From Pseudoalteromonas sp. SMS1 (GTDB lineage: Bacteria; Pseudomonadota; Gammaproteobacteria; Enterobacterales; Alteromonadaceae): a stretch of DNA of 64,000 nucleotides. Position numbers and translations under genes: made by a program. The DNA lies in NCBI RefSeq assembly GCF_021530565.1, contig NZ_JAKGBI010000004.1, forward strand, positions 310,001 through 374,000. The letters run 5' to 3'. The number at the start of each line of letters is the position of its first letter. The stretch's first letter is position 1. Under the pieces are notes generated by a model. That model was not told where the DNA came from. It ran no database searches and saw only the letters and a list, made by a program, of their open reading frames with translations. Positions 43,210 through 51,431 of this stretch are shown piece after piece.

Positions 43210-44343
43210 TTACTCCATATATAAAGTGGCTACTTCTTTGAGTTTATCTATGATCAGTTTTTGATTTCGATTATCAACAAACGCAATTTGGTTGGATGTA
43301 AATACCGTGTGTTTGGTGTCCATCGCATACAGACGAACTCTGCCTGTACTTCCCCAAAATGTATTGATGAGCCCCTGATCTTCACTGGGAAATGTGTTTA
43401 GTTCGTTTGAGCGATAACGCAAAATATTTGTTGACGAAGGAGCTAACTCAGCTTGCTCAGTATAGTTTTGCAACTGCAAGCGAATATCGACATAGTTATT
43501 CTCACTGATCTGAACACGCATTAAAGCTAAAGGTCGTAAAGAAGTACTTACTCGCCCAGTATTAGACGCAACGACTTCAACATCAAAGTAAGTGTACAGT
43601 TCTAATTGCTGGGACTTTAGTTTATGTAGCTGTGTCTCAATATTGCGAATATCATCACGCAGTCGCTCATGACGAATACTGGACTCGAGGATCACGTCAT
43701 TGATATCCTCTTTCACATCATTCAGTAAGAACTTGAGTGCAGCTATGTTTATCTCGGGTTGCGCTTGCGAACCGAAAGCCATTTGTGAGTAATTTCGCGT
43801 AATTGCCAATACTTGCTCTTCAAAATATTGCGCTTCTGAGTCGTCAATATAGTTACTCAAATCCCACGCTTTAAGCTCACTGACTCTGAATTCCACTAAT
43901 GGAAATTGATGATTAGATGGATCTAAGTAGGCCTCAATCCGTGCAATACTTTTGAGTAAACTGGCTTTTGTCAGTGCCATATTTTTTAAATCTTGTTTTG
44001 CTTTTTCATGGGCACTAAATAATGTACTTAACGTAAATTCTGGATAATCGATCTTATCTCCCCTGCGCCCTTGCAGGTTATACTCATACAACTGCTCTTC
44101 AGGTATGTAGGGCTCTAGCAAAGCCAGTTCGTCCGTATCGAGTGGGACAGTAAAACGAGATGATTCATTGCGACTGATAGAGGCCAACTCAATGACCACC
44201 TCTGATGTCTCAACAAAGTAAATTTGCCATACAGGAATAGCCGCAGCAGAGACCGTGCCTAAAATGGCAAACAAAATATTCCGCACGTTATGCTTTAATT
44301 TTTCTGTCCACCTCAGTGTCTCTGCAACCTGTTCATTGTTCAT
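43210..44343 (-). CDS. Membrane-anchored coiled-coil protein of unknown function
   Basis: A 377-residue protein. One membrane segment (about residues 20-42, NILFAILGTVSAAAIPVWQIYF) is followed by a large extracytoplasmic part with coiled-coil-prone stretches near residues 110-140 and 205-250. No Cys residues or known motifs are recognised. The topology fits an envelope scaffold or secretion accessory protein, but no function is supported. GGAGGTTAT precedes the ATG. Monocistronic. Confidence 0.55.
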   Translation of the reverse strand: MNNEQVAETLRWTEKLKHNVRNILFAILGTVSAAAIPVWQIYFVETSEVVIELASISRNESSRFTVPLDTDELALLEPYIPEEQLYEYNLQGRRGDKIDYPEFTLSTLFSAHEKAKQDLKNMALTKASLLKSIARIEAYLDPSNHQFPLVEFRVSELKAWDLSNYIDDSEAQYFEEQVLAITRNYSQMAFGSQAQPEINIAALKFLLNDVKEDINDVILESSIRHERLRDDIRNIETQLHKLKSQQLELYTYFDVEVVASNTGRVSTSLRPLALMRVQISENNYVDIRLQLQNYTEQAELAPSSTNILRYRSNELNTFPSEDQGLINTFWGSTGRVRLYAMDTKHTVFTSNQIAFVDNRNQKLIIDKLKEVATLYME

Positions 44344-44576
44344 ATAACCTCCTGCCCTAACATTGCACCCAAGTTAACCAAAAGGCGTGCCATCTACTCG
44401 TATGCAAATTGGAGGTTTTCAGCTAAAAAGCTTAAAACGAATGAAAATTACCTCTGATGTATGACTTGTTGCGTTATCATTATCAACCAATGCAAAAGGC
44501 TAACAACATTAATTAGCCGTGCAGAATCATAAAGGCTGATTATACTTACCTTTACGAGCATTAAAGAGTATATTGA

Positions 44577-46604
44577 TTGTCCTACCGTCGATTGAAGCCC
44601 ATTTTAAAAGCCACTTTACACAGCAAGTATTTACTCTCGCTGAGAGAGGCCTTCATTTCATTGATACCCTATTTTGTCAGCAGTGCACTGGCCATATTTA
44701 TTCTTAACAGCGCTCTGGCGCTCAATATAATCACCACAGGACACGCTTTATACGAAAGTGCTTTTAATGCCGCCTCTTTAATTTTGGCTTTATTTCCCGT
44801 TATTGTTGCCATTTCAATTGGCTTTTTTGTGTGCAAAAACTATGGGCAAAGCGGCATTGTCGGAGCCATGTTGGCATTGTTATGTTTCTCTTTGCATGGG
44901 CACTATATCGTTTCAGATCAGGGTGCGTTTTCACTCAATCCGACAGGCGCAGCTCCCTATGCCATTATTATCCCTAGCCTCAGTAGTTTGCTGCTCATCT
45001 TCATGATTAAGACATTGCCAAACTTTACGGATTACTTTCATCAGGTTAGTCGGTTCTTAAGCGAAAAGTTACTCATCATTTTGCCTTTCTTTTTGGTTTT
45101 TCTTAGCTTTTACGCTTTTATGCCCTTACTCAATGTCATAGGAAGCCATGTCGCGGTATTAATTACCCCAGATCCAACTAGTCAGTCTATTGCAGAGCTG
45201 ACTTTTCAACGCATGGTCGTGATCCATGGTTTGTGGTTTGTCGGTATCCATGGCGACAATACTTTTAATATGTTGTTTAATGCCGAGTATTTATCACAGC
45301 CGATTTTAGCCGACCTACCAGCTAAAACCTTTTACGACACGTTTGTCTTAATGGGGGGAACTGGCTGCTTTGCCGGACTTATAGTCGCCGCATTTTTCTT
45401 AAAAAAAGGGTGCCATGAACGCAACATTGTAAAGTTATCTCTGCCATTTACGATCTTCAATTTTTGTGAAATCGTGCTGTTTGCACTACCGGTATTTTTG
45501 AACCCAATCATGTTAGTCCCTTTTGTTATTACACCTATCTTTAACTTTATCGTTTCTTACTTCGCTATCAGTGCACAGTGGGTATCTGTGTCGAGTGTCA
45601 GTACAAGCTGGATGTTACCAACATTAATCAGCGGCTACGAAGTATCAGGTAACTTCTCTGGTGTGATACTGCAAATCATATTAATTGCGGCCAACGCGCT
45701 TATTTATTTTCCATTTTTAAAAAAACAAAGTGAACAATTTCACTTTATTGATGCCGTAAACAAGTTAAGTGATACATTGAATATTGCCGAGCAATTAAGG
45801 CAATCAAGTGAACAGGACTATCTTTCACACCGAAGAGACATTGAAAATTCAAACAAGGCATTACAACAAATACTGACGGAAATCAGCAATGGTAAGTTGA
45901 GATTATTTTATCAACCGCAGATCTGCCAAAAGACCAAACATATTCGCGGTTTTGAGGCATTGTTAAGATTGCAAAAGCCAGACGGATCAATAGTGGGGCC
46001 CTATTTCTTAGAAACACTCATTAAACACGACAGAACGGATATTATTGATACTTGGGTGATTGAGCAAGCACAACGCGATTTACTGTATTTTGCAAAGAGA
46101 AGCTACAAGCCGATAATTAGCATTAACGTCAATCCCAAAGTGCTCAGCGATAACCAGCTTATTACCTATGTTTGTGACAGCTTCACGCAATTTCCCGATC
46201 AGTTAAAAATTGAAGTGGTTGAGTCGGGGTACTTAAGTGACAAACGTACCGTAGTTTCAAATATCGAAAAGCTCAAACAGTACAAAATCAAAACCGTCAT
46301 CGATGACTTTGGAACCGGGTATTCAAGTCTATCGATGCTTGCAGATCTGCCCATTGACATCGTGAAGCTGGATAAATCCATGTTGGACAAGGCACAAACA
46401 CCAAATGGTGAAGGATTCTACACACATGTTGTTGATCTTTTACACAAAATGAATAAACGCTTGGTAGCCGAAGGGGTTGAAACACGCACACAATTGGACT
46501 TTATTAGGCGTTTAAAAGTTGATACCGTGCAGGGGTGGTACTATGAAAAAGCGATGCCCAAAGATAAGGTGCTAGACTTTGTGAAGAACTATATCCCTGA
46601 GTGA
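44577..46604 (+). CDS. PTS EIIC-like membrane domain fused to an EAL phosphodiesterase
   Basis: A 675-residue inner-membrane protein. Residues 1-385 form about ten helices resembling the lactose/cellobiose EIIC sugar permease (GLWFVGIHGDNTFNMLF, residues 218-234). Residues 425-675 are an EAL domain: GFEALLRL with E460, INVNP (N517), IEVVES (E546), IDDFGTGYSS (D576, D577), K600 and AEGVET. The catalytic set is complete, so c-di-GMP hydrolysis is likely. No EIIA or EIIB domain is present, so the EIIC part may sense a sugar rather than transport it. The start is probably the TTG at 44577, with only a weak AGAG upstream. Confidence 0.8.
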   Translation: MSYRRLKPILKATLHSKYLLSLREAFISLIPYFVSSALAIFILNSALALNIITTGHALYESAFNAASLILALFPVIVAISIGFFVCKNYGQSGIVGAMLALLCFSLHGHYIVSDQGAFSLNPTGAAPYAIIIPSLSSLLLIFMIKTLPNFTDYFHQVSRFLSEKLLIILPFFLVFLSFYAFMPLLNVIGSHVAVLITPDPTSQSIAELTFQRMVVIHGLWFVGIHGDNTFNMLFNAEYLSQPILADLPAKTFYDTFVLMGGTGCFAGLIVAAFFLKKGCHERNIVKLSLPFTIFNFCEIVLFALPVFLNPIMLVPFVITPIFNFIVSYFAISAQWVSVSSVSTSWMLPTLISGYEVSGNFSGVILQIILIAANALIYFPFLKKQSEQFHFIDAVNKLSDTLNIAEQLRQSSEQDYLSHRRDIENSNKALQQILTEISNGKLRLFYQPQICQKTKHIRGFEALLRLQKPDGSIVGPYFLETLIKHDRTDIIDTWVIEQAQRDLLYFAKRSYKPIISINVNPKVLSDNQLITYVCDSFTQFPDQLKIEVVESGYLSDKRTVVSNIEKLKQYKIKTVIDDFGTGYSSLSMLADLPIDIVKLDKSMLDKAQTPNGEGFYTHVVDLLHKMNKRLVAEGVETRTQLDFIRRLKVDTVQGWYYEKAMPKDKVLDFVKNYIPE

Positions 46605-46820
46605 GTGCACACCGCGCGATTCTTAGCGCTCTCCCGCGTAAATCCAAATACGCCTATCATAAATAACAGGAAAATTCGCACAAGAATATGCTTATGATTC
46701 AGTAAGCCAGATCATCAAACTCATTAGTAACGAAAGCAGCATACTTTTTACAACATTGGTGTGGTATACACATATAAAACGGTTTAATAATAACGCATAG
46801 TTTAATCCCAAAGGGAAAAT

Positions 46821-47852
46821 ATGGTTTCATCTATCTTGCTCGCTGGATTGAGTCAAAGCCTCGTGATGGTTGCCTTCCTATCGAAGAAAACAAATCAGCA
46901 TCCGCATTTTAAGTTACTCATGTTCATTCATATTGTATTTGCCACCGACTTATTTATTCTCTTAGCTCGCCAAGAAGCATGGATATCAAACAAACTAAAT
47001 GCCTGTTGGGGTGCAATATACGCCATTTTATACTTTGTTTTTATACGTACTTGCATAGGTAAAAAGCCCTCGCGCAAGCAGATCATTATCTATTTTGTAC
47101 CCTGGATCCTATTAAATATTTCTGTTTTGGACTTCCTTCTGGCGCCAGAGCGCACCCCGATAGAAACAAGACACATTTTATCTGGGCATATTCTAGTACT
47201 GATCTATTTATTTTTTGCAATTTGGTCATCGATGACGGTCTACCACTATCAAAAATACCGTAAAGATTACCTTGCAAACTTAAATCAAGAAAATCTGTGG
47301 TTACTTTGGGGGATCTGTGCCAGCTTATTTCTTGCCATCAGTACGATCCCTTTTCAATTTGTATTTCAAACTGACTTACCGTTGCCGCAGCTACTGATGA
47401 GTTTTGTCATGTTTTTCATCGCTTATGCCCTACTGCTTAACCCTGCGCTGCTTAGTTTCAACCCTAATTTAGAAAAAAATAATGATATGGAACAGATAGA
47501 TAACAGCATTGACGTACAGCTTGAACAACAGATTTACCATCTTCTGGATGAACAACTGGTATTTACTAATCCCGAGTTAAACCTAAAGTCGCTGGCTGAT
47601 TTGCTGGAAGTTAAACCTTATATTTTATCTCAAGTCATAAATCAACATATTGGAGAGAAGTTCTATGACTTAATCAATCGACGTCGAGTCGAGTATACCT
47701 GCCAACTATTCAACGACCACCCAACTAGGCCCATATTAGACATTGCGCTACAAGCCGGGTTTAATTCAAAATCGACTTTTAACGCCGCATTTAAACGATA
47801 CCTCGCTGTGACTCCTTCGCAGTATAAGTCCTCTCTGATAAGTAAAGATTAG
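46821..47852 (+). CDS. Membrane-embedded AraC-family regulator
   Basis: A 343-residue protein with about seven hydrophobic segments (residues 1-215) and a cytosolic AraC-type double helix-turn-helix at the C-terminus (about 240-340: NLKSLADLLEVKPYILSQVI and ILDIALQAGFNSKSTFNAAF). This arrangement couples a membrane sensor to DNA binding. AAGGGAAAAT lies before the ATG. It is 82 bases upstream of a lipoprotein hydrolase on the same strand, a likely target. Confidence 0.82.
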   Translation: MVSSILLAGLSQSLVMVAFLSKKTNQHPHFKLLMFIHIVFATDLFILLARQEAWISNKLNACWGAIYAILYFVFIRTCIGKKPSRKQIIIYFVPWILLNISVLDFLLAPERTPIETRHILSGHILVLIYLFFAIWSSMTVYHYQKYRKDYLANLNQENLWLLWGICASLFLAISTIPFQFVFQTDLPLPQLLMSFVMFFIAYALLLNPALLSFNPNLEKNNDMEQIDNSIDVQLEQQIYHLLDEQLVFTNPELNLKSLADLLEVKPYILSQVINQHIGEKFYDLINRRRVEYTCQLFNDHPTRPILDIALQAGFNSKSTFNAAFKRYLAVTPSQYKSSLISKD

Positions 47853-47934
47853 CCAATTCGTTCGTCCAGTTTAGCCAATTAGACGCAATATTCCTGCAAA
47901 AAGGCACTCTGATATTTTCATTAAGGAGTGTTTT

Positions 47935-49098
47935 ATGATTTTGATAAAAAGAAAACTTTGGCCTGTCGTGGTATTCGTTCAAGTCCTCGGAGCATGCAGT
48001 AACGATACTGAACAGTCTGTACAAATGAATCAATTGGATACGAAAAAGGAAAGCAGGACACACCAGCATCACTACCCACAGCCAACTGGCAATTTTAATG
48101 TAGGCGTCAAGACGTTTGATATCGCCAGTTATCAAGAAGACCGTGTCAGCCCAGTTTTAGGCGTGCTGCGAAACTTACATATTACCGTATTTTACCCTTC
48201 CGATACATTGAACCAAAACTATCACCCCTATTTTGACAAATGGGGGAAACAAGCAGCTTACCTCGAGGGTTTACGCCCTGCTGATGCACCTAATCACCCT
48301 GAACAACATCAATTATCTGACATGTCTTCTTGGTCAATATTGGATGCACCAATCGCGCAACACGAGCGCACGGGTTGGCCTGTGCTTTTTTACTCCCACG
48401 GGTTAGGGCTTTTTGAAACCGACAACAGGGAGTTGCTCGAGACCCTAGCAAGCCATGGTTTTGTCGTTGTCGCAATCAACCACACTTATCTGGCTGGTGT
48501 CACGACATTTAACACTGGTAAATCGACTCATTTGTATCTGCCAGAAGAGCAGCAAGACGTCACAACACCGCTTGGCAGGACCTACTTTGACACCACTGTC
48601 GCCGCACAAATTGGGCAAGATGTGCAGCTCACACACGAGTGGCTGTTATGGCACCAATGGCATTTAGACCACCAAATTGACTTACGTAATATTGGCACAT
48701 TGGGTTTTAGTCTTGGCGGCAGTGCCGCCATGAATGGGTGTCAACTCATAGCGTATTGTATAGCCGCAGCCAATATGGATGGCATTGTGCTGGGTACTGT
48801 TGCGCAACAACCTTTGAATAAGCCTTTATTGCTACTAAGCGCATCAACGCCTTTTTCACAGTTAAACAGTACGTTTACCGCGAATCAAGCAGAAACGCAC
48901 TTAGTCACTATCATTGGCAGTGAGCACAATGACTTTACCGACCAAAACCGTTGGATTGTTGGCTACCCTTCAGCAGTTAACCCCGACGTCATGCACCAGA
49001 TAGTCAAAGAAAGTATGACGACCTTTTTTAAAGCACACCTAACAAACCAATCATTTGTATTGCCTCAAAGGCATGGTGTTCATATCATCAGCAAGTAA
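47935..49098 (+). CDS. Alpha/beta hydrolase lipoprotein (PAF-acetylhydrolase-like)
   Basis: A 387-residue exported hydrolase. The N-terminus ends a signal at LGAC (C21), a lipobox. The nucleophile elbow is GFSLGGSAA, preceded by the strand VLFYSHGLG, and a His in GSEHNDFTD could complete the triad. The overall layout resembles bacterial platelet-activating-factor acetylhydrolase-like proteins. It probably faces the periplasm or cell surface. AAGGAG precedes the ATG. Possibly regulated by the upstream membrane AraC protein. Confidence 0.75.
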   Translation: MILIKRKLWPVVVFVQVLGACSNDTEQSVQMNQLDTKKESRTHQHHYPQPTGNFNVGVKTFDIASYQEDRVSPVLGVLRNLHITVFYPSDTLNQNYHPYFDKWGKQAAYLEGLRPADAPNHPEQHQLSDMSSWSILDAPIAQHERTGWPVLFYSHGLGLFETDNRELLETLASHGFVVVAINHTYLAGVTTFNTGKSTHLYLPEEQQDVTTPLGRTYFDTTVAAQIGQDVQLTHEWLLWHQWHLDHQIDLRNIGTLGFSLGGSAAMNGCQLIAYCIAAANMDGIVLGTVAQQPLNKPLLLLSASTPFSQLNSTFTANQAETHLVTIIGSEHNDFTDQNRWIVGYPSAVNPDVMHQIVKESMTTFFKAHLTNQSFVLPQRHGVHIISK

Positions 49099-49104
49099 AC
49101 ATCA

Positions 49105-49133
49105 AGGAGTAATACGTTGTGTGTATTACTCCT
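49105..49133. terminator. Terminator between convergent genes
   Basis: AGGAGTAATAC/GTATTACTCCT, a perfect 11-base-pair stem with a 7-base loop, right after the hydrolase stop and 20 bases from the next convergent stop. The T run is weak. Confidence 0.65.
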
Positions 49134-49153
49134 CTCTAAACGCTTTTGCGCAA

Positions 49154-49747
49154 TCAGATAAAGTAACTGCACCGCATGTAGCGAATACGGTCATCTCCGG
49201 TATCTTGATAATAAAAGCCAGTCGTGTAAGTGTCTCTGCCATCCACTTTGCCACACACCACAGGGCCATTAATATCTGCGTACTTGTAGCTATGGGTAGA
49301 GGCAGTCGACTTTCCTATCACTCTCGTGCATTCGAACCGCTCAACACTTCTGTCTCCTCGATCATAAAAATACATCCCTGTTACAACAAAGCCACTCGCA
49401 CAGCTATACCAGTTATTACCATTCCCATTCATGTAAACATCATAAACCTGAGAAGAGGATATCGTCATACCGTCAATATCTTTCGCTTGAAAACCGTATA
49501 AACTCCTATCTTCAGACGCATTCAAAGCACTTAGGATATGCGTGGCAAGTCTGCGATTTTCATATCTTGCTATCTTCCAGCCAGTGCCTGTACCTAGCAT
49601 GGTATAAAACTGAAAAGCTTGTGTGCTGACATCATGATGCATTGACGGGAATGCCAAAAGATCCGTTTGTGGAACTTGGGCAGCTTGAATCAGAGGTGAA
49701 TAAGAATGTAGTGCAAACAACAACATGAACAAAACAGAGGTTTTCAT
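49154..49747 (-). CDS. Secreted hypothetical protein with four Cys
   Basis: A 197-residue protein with a clear signal peptide ending at QAAQV. The mature part is Tyr/Gly-rich, with VYDVYMNGNGNNWYSCASGF, FECTRV, VVCGKVDG and YMRCSYF. The four Cys may form two disulfides. No family is recognised. GGAAG lies before the ATG. The next genes also encode secreted or small proteins. Confidence 0.55.
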   Translation of the reverse strand: MKTSVLFMLLFALHSYSPLIQAAQVPQTDLLAFPSMHHDVSTQAFQFYTMLGTGTGWKIARYENRRLATHILSALNASEDRSLYGFQAKDIDGMTISSSQVYDVYMNGNGNNWYSCASGFVVTGMYFYDRGDRSVERFECTRVIGKSTASTHSYKYADINGPVVCGKVDGRDTYTTGFYYQDTGDDRIRYMRCSYFI

Positions 49748-49907
49748 TTTATCTTCCTTATACAGATGTAATTTCCCTACAAAATTAGTTCACCTTCCTA
49801 GATAGAAATATTACGTATGCTTACACTGGGATCCATAGCGCGAAAACACACCGTACTCAACAGCATAAACCTATCTGGGTCACAATAAAGCGTTTTGCTT
49901 GTACGGT

Positions 49908-50129
49908 CTAACTTTCTTGCTCTGCGCGCGAAAACCAATCTATCACCTGTTGCAAGTAAGCTTCACCATACTTAGCAGAAAACTCTTGAGTGTGACGATC
50001 ACGCTCATTGCTAAGCGACGCAATTCGACTGCGAGCATACTCAGGGGTTAACTTTATATTGCACTTTACTGTGATAGCATGGCGCCACTGCTCGTAGCTT
50101 TGAAAATAAAAGTGGTTGGTTTCAAGCAT
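49908..50129 (-). CDS. Small hypothetical protein (73 residues)
   Basis: A soluble, charged, mostly helical protein with YEQWRHAITVKCNIKLTPEYARSR at its centre. It has no signal peptide or membrane segment. GAGGA lies 12 bases before the ATG, somewhat far. The composition looks like a real small protein, but the function is unknown. Confidence 0.5.
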   Translation of the reverse strand: MLETNHFYFQSYEQWRHAITVKCNIKLTPEYARSRIASLSNERDRHTQEFSAKYGEAYLQQVIDWFSRAEQES

Positions 50130-50436
50130 GGTATTTCAGTTCCTCATTCAGTGTTTGGCTGGGTCACTCGCACAAATATTGTCGTCAGAATACGCTATTC
50201 AAAACCTTCATTCGGCATCGTAACCAATCAAAACTCGTAATCATTAAACGAATTTACGCTGAATAACTTTAGTCTTAATCGCGATCAATACATACCACAC
50301 AAGCCACTTGTTTAAAGATTGGTGCAATAAGTAGTACTGCGTTTACACGACAAAGTCTATGTAATACCTGTGTAATTAATAATTATTACGACTTTCCTAT
50401 TTTCTACTCTGACACCTAACCAGTAAGGAAAGACAA
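50130..50436. other. Gene-free interval with an AT-rich imperfect palindrome
   Basis: This divergent promoter region of about 307 bases has no open frame of interest. The only structure seen is GTAATTAATAATTATTAC (50372-50389), an imperfect AT-rich palindrome about 50 bases before the next gene. It may contribute to a promoter. Confidence 0.4.
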
Positions 50437-51300
50437 ATGAATACATGCAACATTGCCTTAGCAGTAACTGCTATTTTATCCGCGAGTTTATCCGCACACA
50501 CTCTCGATAGTGTCGCAACAATTGATGACTCTCTTTGGTTACAGCCTAACTTTTCCCTTTACAAACAATCAGCTTGGAGAAATTACTGCGCTTCAAGCTG
50601 GAATCGTCAGCTGTTTTTTTGCTCAGAGTCTGGTTCCGTAGACGCAAAAGGATTTAAAGTGAATGCTGCAACAAGTCCTTACTATACAATTTCTCCATCA
50701 AGGTATAACGACAGATGCCTAACAGATCAAGGATACGCCACCTTGGTAAACTCAAACCCTTGTAACGGCTCTAGCGCACAAAAATGGCAAATTTGGTTAA
50801 CCGATGGCACGATTTCTGTGCGACCATCAGGTGACTCATTTCGCGCAATGGGTTACACCGATATGGGGTTTAATGAGTTATTTTTGGATGCCCTTGGCGC
50901 GAACCCAAGCACAAATCACCCATTGCCTAAGCAGAGTATATGGCAATTCAATTTGAGAAGTGCAGCGCAGGGCAACTGGCATAACTCCGGTGGCCAGGAC
51001 TACACCCACCCTTACAATCCGGAGTTTACCTTCACTCAACAATACAGTGATTATGTTGAACTCTCCTTAGATGGGCATGCTGGGGATGCATACTTAACAC
51101 TCATCAAACCCAATGGTGACATCCTAAGAGACGATGATAGTGGGGAAGGATATGATTCTAAGATCCGTACAAATTTACCAGCAGGCACCTACAAAGTGGT
51201 TGTAGGAACATACCGCGCTAATTATACCGGCAACTATACGTTGACCATTACAAGCCCGGGAATTAGACGAAACAACTTTTCTGTATATCAATCTAGATAG
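50437..51300 (+). CDS. Secreted ricin-type lectin-like protein with PPC-like C-terminal domain
   Basis: A 287-residue exported protein. The signal peptide ends near SLSAHT. The region around residues 85-175 (RYNDRCLTDQGY, NPCNGSSAQKWQIWLTDGTISV) matches a ricin B-type beta-trefoil repeat with its QxW motif. The last 90 residues (YVELSLDGHAGDAYLTLIKPNG, LPAGTYKVVVGTY) resemble the bacterial pre-peptidase C-terminal domain used in secreted proteins. No catalytic domain is present. It may bind carbohydrate at or outside the cell surface. AAGGAAAGACAA precedes the ATG. Confidence 0.65.
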   Translation: MNTCNIALAVTAILSASLSAHTLDSVATIDDSLWLQPNFSLYKQSAWRNYCASSWNRQLFFCSESGSVDAKGFKVNAATSPYYTISPSRYNDRCLTDQGYATLVNSNPCNGSSAQKWQIWLTDGTISVRPSGDSFRAMGYTDMGFNELFLDALGANPSTNHPLPKQSIWQFNLRSAAQGNWHNSGGQDYTHPYNPEFTFTQQYSDYVELSLDGHAGDAYLTLIKPNGDILRDDDSGEGYDSKIRTNLPAGTYKVVVGTYRANYTGNYTLTITSPGIRRNNFSVYQSR

Positions 51301-51385
51301 CACTGAAATAAGGCGTATGAATTTAAGCTTGCGTGAGGTCTAACCGGTCCATCCACACATACCGCATCCCATAACTATAAATAAA

Positions 51386-51410
51386 AAAAGCGCGTACAAG
51401 ACGCGCTTTT
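51386..51410. terminator. Terminator after acnB
   Basis: AAAAGCGCGT/ACGCGCTTTT, a 10-base-pair stem with a 5-base loop. In the acnB direction it is followed by TTTATTTAT. Confidence 0.9.
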
Positions 51411-51431
51411 CTCTGTCAAAAATTTTACAGG

